Source: Echinicola sp. 20G (GTDB lineage Bacteria > Bacteroidota > Bacteroidia > Cytophagales > Cyclobacteriaceae). Taken from it: DNA of 64,000 nucleotides. A model generated the notes under the pieces. That model made no database searches. It was given only the letters and a program-made list of their open reading frames with translations, and had not been told where the DNA came from. Location: assembly GCF_015533855.1 (NCBI RefSeq), contig NZ_AP024154.1:2176501-2240500 (forward strand), in the 5' to 3' direction. Positions 27,064 through 37,641 of the stretch are shown one piece after another; position 1 is the first letter of the stretch, and each line of letters opens with the position of its first letter. Both the position numbers and the translations under genes were made by a program.

Positions 27064-28086
27064 TTACATCATATAATAAAAACAATCGTTGATTCTGGAC
27101 CTTCTATTTCTGTCCCTGGGGTTGCCCCAAAGGAATAGATAGCGCAGGGATATTTCATGGGCACCTTTGGTCTGACTCCCAATATTGGACAGCATAAAAT
27201 CATAGCTGTAGCCGATCACAATACCCGATTCCAGTTTGGTTCCCAGTAGAAATATTAAAGAATCATGATTGGCATTTCCTCGGGTCCCTGGGATTCCGCG
27301 GTAGCTCAGTCCTCCAATAACGGATCCATAGAGTAATTGGGTGCCGATGTCCAATTGCTTAAAGGGACCCTGTTGCTTGTAGCTGGCCATAACAGTAGCC
27401 TGATTATCAAATTTGGAACCGAAATAATCATTTGCTCCCAAAGGAAAATTGATCCCTCCATGGCCTCCCCATTTAACAGGAAGTGTGCCCAAAGATTCAT
27501 CGGGATAGAAGCTTAAACCAGGTTGATTGATATGGTGGGCTGCGGCTCCCAAAAAGAAATATTCATTATGCACCAAGGCTCCAAATGAAAGGTCAAGGTA
27601 ATTATAAGGTTCAAAGTCTGGAACATCATCCAATGTGACCGGATTGATGTTCTGGGCAAAGATGTCAATTTGGTCACCAAAAACAAGGTTGTCTAGTACA
27701 GCACTTCGCTGAACGATTGCGGCTTGTCCACCAAAACGAAAGACCCAATCCTCGGCCAGTTGTAGTTTGTAGGAATAAAAAAAGGAAATGTCGCTGGTTT
27801 TGATTTTCATATTGGACTCTTGGAAGCTGTTGATGGCTACCCCAAAGCCGCTTTTAAGGTCATAACTGTAATGGTCGAAGTAAGCAGAATACGCGGTGAA
27901 ATCATTGGAAAGTCCAGGCCATTGTTTGCGATAGTTGGCTCCTGCTCGGGATAATTCTGTGGCTCCGGTCATGGCAGGATTGAGGTACAGTGGTGCGGCA
28001 TAAAACTGAGAATATTGAAAATCCTGAGCTAAGCCGGTGCTAAGCAGTATAAAAGTAATCCATATGGTCAGAAGTGCTTTTTTCAT
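27064..28086 (-). CDS. PorP/SprF family type IX secretion membrane protein
   Basis: A predicted outer-membrane beta-barrel of 340 residues with signal peptide ending STGLAQ. It opens with the family hallmark DFQYSQFYAAPLYLNPAMTG, followed by NYRKQWPGL. It has short repeated aromatic strands up to the C-terminus. PorP/SprF proteins are encoded beside large T9SS substrates and are needed to export or anchor them. Here the start overlaps by one base the stop of the giant PKD/SprB-repeat gene, so the two are translationally coupled partners. Confidence 0.93.
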   Translation of the reverse strand: MKKALLTIWITFILLSTGLAQDFQYSQFYAAPLYLNPAMTGATELSRAGANYRKQWPGLSNDFTAYSAYFDHYSYDLKSGFGVAINSFQESNMKIKTSDISFFYSYKLQLAEDWVFRFGGQAAIVQRSAVLDNLVFGDQIDIFAQNINPVTLDDVPDFEPYNYLDLSFGALVHNEYFFLGAAAHHINQPGLSFYPDESLGTLPVKWGGHGGINFPLGANDYFGSKFDNQATVMASYKQQGPFKQLDIGTQLLYGSVIGGLSYRGIPGTRGNANHDSLIFLLGTKLESGIVIGYSYDFMLSNIGSQTKGAHEISLRYLFLWGNPRDRNRRSRINDCFYYMM

Positions 28087-31000
28087 TATTTTAGGAGTAA
28101 AAAGACATCAGTAACAGACTTTTGCCTGCTATCCATTGTACTGTAGTTGAGTTTGTAGACATAGTTGCCCGGCTGAGCAGGAACACCGTTTATAGTACCG
28201 TCCCACCCTTCTGAATTAAGATCATCCGTAAAAAAGATGGTTTCTCCCCATTTATTATAAATCCAGAATTCCAGTGATTTAACCAGTGTGAATTTGGGGA
28301 AGAAATGATCATTGATGCCATCGCTATTGGGAGTGAAAGCATTGGGTACAGCAATAAAATGATCGCTAACTTCTAGTGTGAGTTGTTTCGTGGAAGTACA
28401 TCCATAAACATCTACGATATTTAACGTCGTGGTGTAGGTTCCTGGGCTGCTGTATTGATGGGTGGGATTTTGCTCTCCGCTGGAATTGCCATCCCCAAAG
28501 TCCCAAAAGACCGAAGCAATATTTCCAGAAGAGAGGTTTTGAAATGAAACATCAAAATTCACCAAGTGGGAATTGAACTCCGCAAAACTGTCTGAGTTGG
28601 CTTCAGCATCGATCACTGTTGGGGGATTTTCTATGGTGAAGGATTCTGTGTAGAAGCATCCGTTGCCGTCGACAATTTCTACAGAGAATAGCCCGGATTG
28701 ATTCGTACGCATCAAAAGACCATTATTGCTCACTTCCCCAGCAGACCAATTGATCGAATAGGGAGGTATTCCTCCTGTAACAAAGAGTTCTATTTCTTCA
28801 GTTACTTGACTTTGCTCGCAGGATATTTCAGTGGATCTTCTATCAATTACTGAGATAGCTGGTGGTCTTTTGACCTCAAATTGTTGCGCATAGCTGCAGC
28901 CAGCAGCATCAGTGACCGTAGCTTGATATTGTCCTGCGGGAATATTTATGATTTCTTGATCAGTTGCGCCATGGTCCCAGCTAAAGTTATAGGGAGGTGT
29001 TCCTCCGGAAATGCCAATGCTTATACTTCCACTTTGCGGATTGTCACAATCAGTAGCATCTATGACTTGGGACTCCATAACGAGGGGGGCGGGTTCAAGA
29101 ATATTGAATTCTTGCCTGATCTGGCAGCCGTCTTCCAACTCTAAAGTGACACCATAACTGCCCGCTGAGAGGTTAAATTGATTTTCAAGTTCTGATCCAT
29201 GATCCCATCTGATGGTATAACTTTGGCCATCTTGCTCCAAATTGAGGTTAATGCTTCCATCTTGCTGTCCAAAACATGAAATAGATTGCACTTCTGGGTT
29301 GATCTGAAATAAGTCAGCGTCCAAAATCGTGATCTCTTCGATTTTTGTACATCCTACTTGATCTGTCACCGTAGCAGTATAAGTCCCAGGGCCAAGGTTT
29401 TCAAAGGCCAGTTCATCAGAACCAAAATTCCAGGATATTTGATAAGGAGCTACTCCTCCCTGGATGTCGAGAGCCAAACTTCCATCATTGGCTCCATAAC
29501 AACTGATATCTTCTTTGGTATAGACAATTTCTAAAGTGGCAGCAGGTTCTGTGATATTGATTGGTCCAAGTCTGGCAGGACAGTTAGCGCCATTAAAGAC
29601 GGTCAGAAAATATTCTCCAGCTGGAATATTGCTTAGATTTTGGGTGACCGCATCGAAAAGTTGTCCGTCTTTTTGCCACTCATAGGTATAGGGGATATTG
29701 GTGTTTCCCCCACTGATGTCGATGTTGATCGCGCCGGAGGCTTCGCCTGCACAAAGTATTTGAATGGCTTCTGATAAGCTGATATTTACTCCGGGAGGTT
29801 CTTCCAAAATATATTCGGTGGTGATTGCACAGCTTGAACCATCTCTTACGGTTAAGTTATAGGTTCCGGCCACTAGACCATCAATGTTAGCATCAGAAGA
29901 AGTGAAGCTGTTAGGCCCTGTCCAGTCAAAGGTGTATGTGCCATTTCCTCCAAATGGATTGATTTGGATGGCTCCGTCTGCTGCTCCAACACAGGAGATA
30001 GGGTAACCGCTAAAGTCTGAAATCTGCTCAGCTAGTGTGATAGGAGGATTTACTGTGATGGAATAGGATGCAGTGTTTCCTGAACAATCACCTTGAGACT
30101 CAGCTGAGCTGCTAACGGTGTAGATTATTTCGACAGGAATTCCGGTCGGGTTAATTATCTGCTGAGCCGGGATAGTATTGCTTTCTCCAGATAGTACTAA
30201 TCCATCCAAGCCATTGGCCTCAGCGGTCCAAGTGAAGGTGGCGTCATCTATGTTACTGGAAATATTGATAGCTTGGGTTTGTTCACCAGAGCAGATTATT
30301 TGGGTAGGAGAAGAGTCAAAAGTGATCACTGCTGAAGGAATGACTTCTACAGTTAATTGGAAGGATGGACCTGTACAACCATCCAATTCCGGAATGATCA
30401 AGTAATTGACACTTTCAGAAGTGTTGCCTGAATTGATCAAAGTCTGTCCGATAGAAGGCGAAGGATTTGATTGGTTGGAAGACCCGGAAATATTGTCTCC
30501 TCCCAATATTGTCCAAGTATAGGTAGTGCCTGAAATTTGCTCTTCGGGTACAAAGTTAAAAGGTTCCCCATTACAAACCGAGATTGTATCATTACTGTAT
30601 TCCAGGCTAGGGTTAACGGTGATTGTATAGATGGCAGGCTGAACGTTGCAGGAGCCTTGTTCTGTAGCAGTAATGATGGCCGTGTAAGTGACTTCCACTG
30701 GGGAGCGGGTGGGGTTGATAAGGGTTTGAGATGGGATTTCCGTACTTCCAGAGGTAGCTCCTCCTGTAATAGGACCATAATCTGCGCTCCACTCCCACGT
30801 AGTCCCGGGGGAAGAAGTTAGGGTCACAGCTTCAGAAATTCCTCCTGAGCAAATTATTTGGTCACCTAAAGAAAACTCAATAATGGGTGCAGGTTCTACG
30901 GTAATGTTTACCGTATCCTCGGCACTGCAGCCTGTGTCATTGTCCGTGATGATCAGGGTGTAGGTGGTGTTTGCACTTGGACTTACAGAAGGATTGGCAA

Positions 31001-33032
31001 TGTTGGGAGGGCTTATGGGGTCATTTCCGGAGCTGAACCATCGGTAGCTATAATTTCCTGAATCCAATGCTGCTCCCATAAGTGTTATGGTTTCCCCATT
31101 ACAAATGGTGCTGTCTTGACCTGCTTCAGCGATGGGCGGCGTATTATATACAAAATTGACAGTATCCCTCACCACGCCACAGCCAGAAGTAACAGCGAGA
31201 ATTACAGACTTTTCACCAGGTGTGTCAAATGCAATCAAGCCAGGGTCTCTTAGGGTAGAGCTTGCTGGTGTTCCACCAATAATTGTCCAAAGGTAGGTCG
31301 ATTCACTTGGGTCGCAGAGGTCTATGCTGGCCTGAGGATTGATTTCTGAAGGCTCGCAAATATTGGCAATAGAAGCAATGTTTACAATTGGTGGTGCAAA
31401 AACACTGACCTCTTTTTCATCGGTAAATGTCCCACAACTGGTGGTAGTACTTAGAGTAATCGTGTATCGACCAGGACCGTTAAAGTTAAATATAGGGTTC
31501 AAGGAATTTGCTCCGCTATTTTCTCCAAAAGCCCAGTCTGCAACATTTCCGCAAAAATCACTTTGATACCTTACGGTCCAATTGTAAACGGTCGAATCTC
31601 CGCAGCTTTCGTCCACTATGGAATTGTTGGTAGTATTGACGGTTAATGGTCCGCAGCCTTCCAAGATGTCTGCTTCAAACGTTACATTTGGAATGGCGGT
31701 AACGCAGATGGTTTTTACTTCCTCGTTAATGCCGCATCGGTTGCCTGTGATCAATTTGACGGTATAGGTGCCAGGTTCAGAGAAGATAGGATAAATCAAT
31801 TCTGATCCATTCATCCATGAGTTGGGTGCGTTGGGGTTGGGTTGACTGCCTAAGTTTCCAGAGGATAGTTCCCAGCCTGTCTCTGGAGTGATTTGCCAGA
31901 CGAATTTTCCAAAATCCTCGCACTGCCCATTATTGCTCACCTCTCCCCCAAATTCTGTAAGATTCTGGATACGTACAGGGCTTTCCACGCATACCGGTTC
32001 TTCTGGTGCCGAGAATTCTGGATCGGGAGCTTCAGATACGTAAATTGGAGAAACCACTGCTGATGAAGCAGAGCAGGGGTTGGAAGCGGTGATCTTCACG
32101 GAGTAGGAATTGGGGAAATCACCACTGTTTACCCCACAAGAAGATTCTTCAAAGGTATGGGTAACCTCTGCTGGAGGGGGGTGGTTATAAGTCTCAATAG
32201 GAGACCCGTCTGAATAATCAACGGTGTAAACGGTGCCTTCAGGGTTGTTTTCTGTTCCAGTGATGGGGAAGGAAAGTGTTTGCCCCCCACATACGTTTGT
32301 GTTGCCTGGGTTACCCAAACCGACTGCAGGGTTGGATCCAACAAAGATCCCGTACTCTTCTGTGGCAGTACAGCCATTTGAGCCAGTCACAGAATAGGTG
32401 ATTCTATAAATGCCGATTGGATAGGCATGAGAAAGTTCGGACCAGTCCGATCCTGTAAATTTTTCGGAACCATCGCCCCAGTCCAGTTCATAAGATACAT
32501 TGGAGTCTTGGGTAGTGGATTGGTTGTAGAAAATAAATTCAGAATCGTTGTTTTCACAAATGATAATATACTGCAGGTCATCAAAGTCAACACCGTTTTG
32601 CTCACTTCCCACGGCGAGGGAAGGAGCCTGATTGAGCGTGATGTCTTTGGTAATGGTATTTTGACTTCCATCTGGCTCGGTAGCGGTAAGTGAGACTGTG
32701 AAAGTTTGTGTGGCAGTGCCTGGATCTCCGATAAAGCTGTGGGAAGGATGCTCTTCTGTAGTCAAGTTGTTGTTGCCTGAGTTTTCATCTCCAAAATTCC
32801 ACTCAAAAGTCAAGCTGTCTCCTGTGGAAAGATTAGTGAAGTTAATATCCGTGTAACTACAGGCAATGGAAGTGTCAAATTCAAAATCCGCAATAGGGAC
32901 CAGTCTCGATTCATCAGAAAGCCTTGATGGTTGCAATATGTCTCTAAAGGAAAAATTATTAGCAGCGGCTAGAACAGCACCCATTAATAGCATCAAAAAC
33001 ACGATGAAAAAGAAGGGGAGCCTGTGGTTCAT
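28086..33032 (-). CDS. Giant PKD/SprB-repeat surface protein with T9SS type B sorting domain
   Basis: A secreted adhesin-like protein of 1648 residues. A signal peptide (FFFIVFLMLLMGAVLAAANN) is followed by PKD domains from about 45 (FTNLSTGDSLTFEWNFGDE; ELDWGDGSEKF near 180), several PKD/Ig-like blocks to about 1000 (for example PPIAEAGQDSTICNGETITL near 635), then six SprB-type repeats beginning ISCVGAADGAI near 1005, each with a GGxPPYxxxW pattern. A last PKD domain (VFWDFGDGNSSGEQNPTHQY) precedes the C-terminal gliding-motility/type B sorting domain: VPNAFTPNSDGINDHFFP, FWIYNKWGETIFF, GWDGTINGVPAQPGNYVYKL. It is probably exported by T9SS with the adjacent PorP protein and may act in adhesion or gliding. 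Confidence 0.93.
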   Translation of the reverse strand: MNHRLPFFFIVFLMLLMGAVLAAANNFSFRDILQPSRLSDESRLVPIADFEFDTSIACSYTDINFTNLSTGDSLTFEWNFGDENSGNNNLTTEEHPSHSFIGDPGTATQTFTVSLTATEPDGSQNTITKDITLNQAPSLAVGSEQNGVDFDDLQYIIICENNDSEFIFYNQSTTQDSNVSYELDWGDGSEKFTGSDWSELSHAYPIGIYRITYSVTGSNGCTATEEYGIFVGSNPAVGLGNPGNTNVCGGQTLSFPITGTENNPEGTVYTVDYSDGSPIETYNHPPPAEVTHTFEESSCGVNSGDFPNSYSVKITASNPCSASSAVVSPIYVSEAPDPEFSAPEEPVCVESPVRIQNLTEFGGEVSNNGQCEDFGKFVWQITPETGWELSSGNLGSQPNPNAPNSWMNGSELIYPIFSEPGTYTVKLITGNRCGINEEVKTICVTAIPNVTFEADILEGCGPLTVNTTNNSIVDESCGDSTVYNWTVRYQSDFCGNVADWAFGENSGANSLNPIFNFNGPGRYTITLSTTTSCGTFTDEKEVSVFAPPIVNIASIANICEPSEINPQASIDLCDPSESTYLWTIIGGTPASSTLRDPGLIAFDTPGEKSVILAVTSGCGVVRDTVNFVYNTPPIAEAGQDSTICNGETITLMGAALDSGNYSYRWFSSGNDPISPPNIANPSVSPSANTTYTLIITDNDTGCSAEDTVNITVEPAPIIEFSLGDQIICSGGISEAVTLTSSPGTTWEWSADYGPITGGATSGSTEIPSQTLINPTRSPVEVTYTAIITATEQGSCNVQPAIYTITVNPSLEYSNDTISVCNGEPFNFVPEEQISGTTYTWTILGGDNISGSSNQSNPSPSIGQTLINSGNTSESVNYLIIPELDGCTGPSFQLTVEVIPSAVITFDSSPTQIICSGEQTQAINISSNIDDATFTWTAEANGLDGLVLSGESNTIPAQQIINPTGIPVEIIYTVSSSAESQGDCSGNTASYSITVNPPITLAEQISDFSGYPISCVGAADGAIQINPFGGNGTYTFDWTGPNSFTSSDANIDGLVAGTYNLTVRDGSSCAITTEYILEEPPGVNISLSEAIQILCAGEASGAINIDISGGNTNIPYTYEWQKDGQLFDAVTQNLSNIPAGEYFLTVFNGANCPARLGPINITEPAATLEIVYTKEDISCYGANDGSLALDIQGGVAPYQISWNFGSDELAFENLGPGTYTATVTDQVGCTKIEEITILDADLFQINPEVQSISCFGQQDGSINLNLEQDGQSYTIRWDHGSELENQFNLSAGSYGVTLELEDGCQIRQEFNILEPAPLVMESQVIDATDCDNPQSGSISIGISGGTPPYNFSWDHGATDQEIINIPAGQYQATVTDAAGCSYAQQFEVKRPPAISVIDRRSTEISCEQSQVTEEIELFVTGGIPPYSINWSAGEVSNNGLLMRTNQSGLFSVEIVDGNGCFYTESFTIENPPTVIDAEANSDSFAEFNSHLVNFDVSFQNLSSGNIASVFWDFGDGNSSGEQNPTHQYSSPGTYTTTLNIVDVYGCTSTKQLTLEVSDHFIAVPNAFTPNSDGINDHFFPKFTLVKSLEFWIYNKWGETIFFTDDLNSEGWDGTINGVPAQPGNYVYKLNYSTMDSRQKSVTDVFLLLK

Positions 33033-33304
33033 AAAAAATAAACTTTAGAAATAGCGCAAATCAATAGTTTGGTTAATTTAAGGCTAAATCTCAAATAATC
33101 AATGTTAAAATATGTTTTTTTAACTTTAAAATACCTTTTTATGTATATGTATAATATTATGGTCAGGGTCAAGAATTCTAAGGTTTTTAAAATCACAAGC
33201 CAGTGAAATGGTTTCATTCTCCCTTTGATTTATTTGTGATTTAATCGCTCTCTTTACTAATATTTTAACCTTCCTTTTTTAAATTGACGCTGTAAATTTT
33301 TGAG

Positions 33305-35449
33305 ATGGCATATTTAAAACCTGTAGCGTTAAAGAGTTTTATTTTAGGTCAGTATTTCACTGACGGTGTAAAGATGACCCTTGGGGTGTTACTCCCAGCA
33401 GTAGTGTTTTCATTTTTGGGAGACTTTAGAACAGGAATAAGTATTTCTTTAGGGGCTTTTTTGGTAAGTATTTCAGATAGTACAGGCCCTACGGAACATC
33501 GAAGGGTTGGGATGTTGGCCAGTTGTGGTTTTGTCTTTTTTAGTGCCCTGATTACAGGAATTCTCAATTCCAGCACCTTGTTGTTGGCCATTGAAATCCC
33601 ATTGTTTTGTTTCGTCTTTGCCATGTTTACGGTGTATGGAGTCCGTGCTTCCTCGGTTGGGGCGGCGGCTTTGCTGGCCATGGCCATTTCTATGGATTCC
33701 AACAAAACAGAAGCGGCCTTTTGGGTTTATGCCTTGATGGTTTTGGCAGGAGGGCTGTGGTATACTGCATTAAGTCTTTCCATAATGGAGATTCGGCCAT
33801 ACAGGGTCGCTCAGCAGGCATTGGGGGAAAGTATCTTGAAGGTGGCAGCTTTTCTTAACCTAAAGGCCAATTTTTATGCAAAACAGGTAGATATTGAAAG
33901 AAATTTTCAAAAGCTGGCGACCACCCAGATTGCCGTAAATGAGCATCAGGACAATGTTCGCGAAATGTTGTACAAAACCAGGGTAAGAGTAGGGGAATCT
34001 ATCAAGTCAGGCCAACTGCTCTTGGTGATCTTCGTGGATACCTTGGATATTTTTGAGCAAATGATGTCCACCCATTATGACTACAAAACCCTAAGACAAC
34101 TGTATGGACATCATGGAGTTTTGGAAGATATTGGTAAGGCAATTAAAATGATTGCGAATGAGCTTTCCCGCTTGGGCTATGCACTGATCAATAATGAAAA
34201 GCCCCGGAAAAAGCAGCCAAAAGAAGCCATTTTGACAGCGCTTCGGTCAAAAATTGAAGAGATGGAAAGCCAAGGAGTGAAATGTTTGATGTTGAGGAAA
34301 ATCCTTTCCAATATTCGCACCATCAGCACCCGTGTGGATAATATCTATAATTATTTTTATGAGGAAAAGTTGACATTTATTTCCCAAACTCGGGAAGAAA
34401 GCTTATCAAAATTCGTGGGGCATCAAAGCTTTTCATTTAAGATAATCCTCGACAACCTGAGTTTGGAGTCCAATGTTTTTCGCCATGCAGTAAGGCTAGC
34501 TGTTACCTGTTTGGTTGGCTTTTTGATTTCTCTGCAGCTTTCCTTGGGAAATCACAGCTATTGGGTGGTTTTGACGATTTTGGTGATCTTGCGGCCGGGT
34601 TTTAGCCTGACCAAACAGCGGAATACAGAAAGGATTTTGGGAACGCTGATCGGAGGAGTGACGGGTGTTCTGATTCTTTATCTGGTGGATGATTTTACCG
34701 TTCGCTTTGTTTTTCTGGTAGTCTTTATGGTTTTGGCTTATTCTTTTTTAAGGATTAGATACATTATTGCAGTGGTATTTATGACCCCTTTTATTTTCAT
34801 CGTTTATGGGTTTCTCTATCCGGAATCCAATTTTATGATTGCCCGGGAAAGAATTATTGATACCCTAGTGGGATCCGGTTTGGCCTATTTGGCCAGCACT
34901 TATTTTCTCCCTAGCTGGGAGTATATTGGCTTTAGGCCTCTGATTATAAATGTGCTGAAGGCAAATTTGGAATATTTCGCCCAGATTATTAGTCGCTTTG
35001 AGGAGGAAAAGTTTGACGAGATATCCTACCGTTTGGCAAGGAGAAAAATTTACTTGCAATCGGCGAACCTTTCTGCTGCTTTTCAGCGCATGTTGGATGA
35101 GCCAAAAAGTAAGCAAAAAGACAAGCAAGAATTGCATCAGTTTGTGGTGCTAAACCATATCCTGACCTCTTATTTTTCCACTTTGTCTTCTAGTTTGATC
35201 AGAGAAGACCTGGTGCTTTCCTCCCACGACCAAGTAGTAAGGATCAAGCGGGCTAGGAATTATTTGCTTAGGGCTTTAGAGCATTGGGGTAGTAATTATG
35301 AAGGACTTGACTTTTCAGTCTTGAACGATGAGTCTCTCTTACTAAAAGAAGCCGATTCTTCCGAAACTTCGTTGCTAACAGAGCAGTTGCGCTTAATCAG
35401 AAAGACCTGCTCTGATTTGGAAAGGATAAGTAGAAACCTGGCAGACTAA
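33305..35449 (+). CDS. FUSC-family (YccS/YhfK-like) inner-membrane protein
   Basis: A protein of 714 residues with two membrane halves. The first (about 15-165) contains ISISLGAFLVSISDSTGPTE; the second (about 395-530) has the FUSC hallmark HAVRLAVTCLVGFLISLQL and SYWVVLTILVILRPGFSLT followed by RNTERILGTLIGGVTG. Cytoplasmic helical regions follow each half. Relatives include aromatic-acid efflux (AaeB-type) and YccS proteins; the substrate here is unknown. It stands alone, 272 bp from the divergent giant surface-protein gene. Confidence 0.88.
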   Translation: MAYLKPVALKSFILGQYFTDGVKMTLGVLLPAVVFSFLGDFRTGISISLGAFLVSISDSTGPTEHRRVGMLASCGFVFFSALITGILNSSTLLLAIEIPLFCFVFAMFTVYGVRASSVGAAALLAMAISMDSNKTEAAFWVYALMVLAGGLWYTALSLSIMEIRPYRVAQQALGESILKVAAFLNLKANFYAKQVDIERNFQKLATTQIAVNEHQDNVREMLYKTRVRVGESIKSGQLLLVIFVDTLDIFEQMMSTHYDYKTLRQLYGHHGVLEDIGKAIKMIANELSRLGYALINNEKPRKKQPKEAILTALRSKIEEMESQGVKCLMLRKILSNIRTISTRVDNIYNYFYEEKLTFISQTREESLSKFVGHQSFSFKIILDNLSLESNVFRHAVRLAVTCLVGFLISLQLSLGNHSYWVVLTILVILRPGFSLTKQRNTERILGTLIGGVTGVLILYLVDDFTVRFVFLVVFMVLAYSFLRIRYIIAVVFMTPFIFIVYGFLYPESNFMIARERIIDTLVGSGLAYLASTYFLPSWEYIGFRPLIINVLKANLEYFAQIISRFEEEKFDEISYRLARRKIYLQSANLSAAFQRMLDEPKSKQKDKQELHQFVVLNHILTSYFSTLSSSLIREDLVLSSHDQVVRIKRARNYLLRALEHWGSNYEGLDFSVLNDESLLLKEADSSETSLLTEQLRLIRKTCSDLERISRNLAD

Positions 35450-35514
35450 GCTGGGAGACAAGCAAAGGCACGATAAATTCTGTTATATTGGGGCAACTAA
35501 AACCTAATTAACCT

Positions 35515-36642
35515 ATGAAGATAACCGTATTTATTAAGTGTTTTATTGTTTTACTTTTTGCAAATGTGATGCTAGTAAACCCATCTCTTTCCCAAGAGAA
35601 GATCAAGTTTGCGATGGTGGGACTTTCCCATGGCCACAGTCCTTGGTTTTTTGAGTGGGGACAGCAGGAAGATATGGAGTTGGTGGGCGTTTTTGATCCC
35701 CATGAAGCCTTATTGGATAAATTTCAGCAACGTTATAATTTGAAAGGCGACCTGCTTTTTACCGAGCTGGAAGAAATGCTATTAAAAAAGAAGCCTGATG
35801 GCATTTTAGTATTTGGCCCCATTTATCATCATTTGCAGGCTGTGGAGTTGGCGGCGCCATTGGGGATTCATGTGATGGTGGAAAAGCCCTTGGCCACGAC
35901 ACTTGCGGATGCGGAAAAAATGAAAGCTTTGGCTATTAAACATCAGATTCACCTACTGGTTGACTATGAAACTTCTTGGTATCCCACGACAGAACAAACT
36001 TTCCGTTTTTATAATCAACCCCAGACAGAATATGGGGACATCAGAAAAATGGTTTTCCATCATGGCCATGAGGGGCCAAAGGAAATTGGTGTTGGACCGG
36101 AGTTTTTGGAATGGCTGACGGATCCGATGAAAAATGGTGGAGGAGCTTTGGTAGACTTTGGCTGTTATGGAGCTAATATCATGACCTATTTGATGCATGG
36201 TGAAAGTCCAATAGCAGTCACTGCAGTCACCAAAACATACAAGCCAGAAACATATCCAAAAGTGGATGATGAGGCGACCATCATCGTGGACTATCAGGAT
36301 GCCCAAGGTATTATCCAAGCCTCTTGGAACTGGCCTTTTGGAAGGAAGGATATGGAAGTTTATGGCATGAAAGGTTATGTCATCACCAAGGATGATAAAG
36401 AATTGAGGTATCGCACTAAAGGTAATGGGGAAGTGGTCGAACAGATCAACCAAGAAGATTTGGGCTTGGTAAGCAATCCATTTGAATATTTTAAACGAGT
36501 GATCAAAGGAGAATTGGTCCCTCCTCCATTCAGTCCTTATACTTTGGAAAATAATATGAGGGTCATGGAGATTCTCGAAGCCGCCAAGGAATCTGCAAAA
36601 AGAGGAGAAAAAGTGGTTTTATCGAATAGGGATATTCATTAA
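35515..36642 (+). CDS. Gfo/Idh/MocA family oxidoreductase, exported form
   Basis: A protein of 375 residues with an N-terminal signal peptide (IKCFIVLLFANVMLVNPSLSQ), so it is probably periplasmic, as for many Bacteroidota members. The Rossmann start is KIKFAMVGLSHGHSPWFFEW, followed by LVGVFDP. The conserved EKPLATT motif lies near residue 123, and the substrate domain contains GGGALVDFGCYGANIMTYL near 207. NAD(P)-dependent sugar oxidoreduction is expected; the sugar is unknown and there is no carbohydrate cluster around it. Confidence 0.88.
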   Translation: MKITVFIKCFIVLLFANVMLVNPSLSQEKIKFAMVGLSHGHSPWFFEWGQQEDMELVGVFDPHEALLDKFQQRYNLKGDLLFTELEEMLLKKKPDGILVFGPIYHHLQAVELAAPLGIHVMVEKPLATTLADAEKMKALAIKHQIHLLVDYETSWYPTTEQTFRFYNQPQTEYGDIRKMVFHHGHEGPKEIGVGPEFLEWLTDPMKNGGGALVDFGCYGANIMTYLMHGESPIAVTAVTKTYKPETYPKVDDEATIIVDYQDAQGIIQASWNWPFGRKDMEVYGMKGYVITKDDKELRYRTKGNGEVVEQINQEDLGLVSNPFEYFKRVIKGELVPPPFSPYTLENNMRVMEILEAAKESAKRGEKVVLSNRDIH

Positions 36643-36730
36643 TTGTTCAAGAGGTTATAGGATTGATTTTGATAGTTACTGACCTTTCAATAGGTTGTAC
36701 AAACAAAAATTGAAAATAAATTAATTTAAA

Positions 36731-37123
36731 ATGAGTACAAAAGTATTAATGGTAGTGAGTTCAACCTTTATGGGAGTCTTAGGAGTTACTGCAGTATTTT
36801 TACCGCAAGAAATATTATCCTTATTAGGTGAGCCACCATCTGTATTAATCGAATTGTTGATTCAACTGGTGGGGGCATTGTATTTTGGCTTCGCCATCAT
36901 GAACTGGATGGCCAAATCTACGCTGATAGGAGGTATATACGCTAAGCCTTTATGCATGGGGAATTTTACACATTTTACAATTGCCGCACTGGGACTTTTG
37001 AAGGGGATCAATGACCCTAGTTTACCTATTTTTATTTGGGGTTTGACCCTTGTATATGTGATTTTTGCAACATGGTTTGGTTTGGTGTTTTTCACTCATC
37101 CTAAAATGAAAAAGACTGCATGA
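36731..37123 (+). CDS. Small four-helix membrane protein of unknown function
   Basis: A protein of 130 residues with four hydrophobic helices: MVVSSTFMGVLGVTAVFL, LLIQLVGALYFGFAIMNWM, FTHFTIAALGLLKGI and FIWGLTLVYVIFATWFGLVFF. No catalytic motif is visible. I recall similar small integral-membrane proteins as lone genes in Bacteroidota but know of no function. It is a single gene between the Gfo/Idh gene and a small secreted protein gene. Confidence 0.7.
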   Translation: MSTKVLMVVSSTFMGVLGVTAVFLPQEILSLLGEPPSVLIELLIQLVGALYFGFAIMNWMAKSTLIGGIYAKPLCMGNFTHFTIAALGLLKGINDPSLPIFIWGLTLVYVIFATWFGLVFFTHPKMKKTA

Positions 37124-37173
37124 TTTTAAAGCACTAAGTAGCGTTTGAGTTTGCACACATTAATTTAAGGAAT

Positions 37174-37620
37174 ATGGTTTTTTACGTATGGGTATTGATT
37201 TTTTCTTTGATGAATAGTCCCGAAGATTTGGGTTGCGAAAGCATGAAGGAAGGGGAATTTAAAATAATAGATGTGCAAGATGATGGATCAAAATTGGTCA
37301 CGTTCATCGAAAGAAAGGGAAATGAGCAAATTGAAACCGTCGAAGAAATTGGATTAAAAATGAGTTTTGAAGTGGTTTGGTTGTCAGAATGTGCCTATAC
37401 TTTAGAATGGAAAGAAACGATCAGGAATGAAGCAGGTTTTGAGTATCCTACTGATTTAGTGGTTAGGGTGGATATTATAGAAATAGGGGAAAATTATTAT
37501 GTTCAAAGGTCAAGCTCTAATTTGTATGACTTCACGAAGGAATGCAAGGTGGTCAAGGTTTCTAATCCTCAATTTATCAGTATGGAAAAAAGCAGTACTG
37601 ATGTTGTTAGGCATTTTTAG
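37174..37620 (+). CDS. Small exported protein of unknown function
   Basis: A protein of 148 residues with a short hydrophobic N-terminus (VFYVWVLIFSLM) that may be a signal peptide. The mature part has three spread cysteines (LGCESMKEGEFKI, LSECAYTLEW, KECKVVKVS) and a beta-strand-like pattern. Similar small Bacteroidota proteins carry misleading automatic names such as topoisomerase subunit, which nothing in this sequence supports. It is followed by a short hairpin and a long empty stretch. Confidence 0.6.
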   Translation: MVFYVWVLIFSLMNSPEDLGCESMKEGEFKIIDVQDDGSKLVTFIERKGNEQIETVEEIGLKMSFEVVWLSECAYTLEWKETIRNEAGFEYPTDLVVRVDIIEIGENYYVQRSSSNLYDFTKECKVVKVSNPQFISMEKSSTDVVRHF

Positions 37621-37641
37621 TGAATACCTCTAAGTTTTTTA

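Noticed and set aside
28086..33032. Antisense frames inside the giant PKD gene
   Set aside because: They follow the codon pattern of the real gene, lack start context and show no domain.
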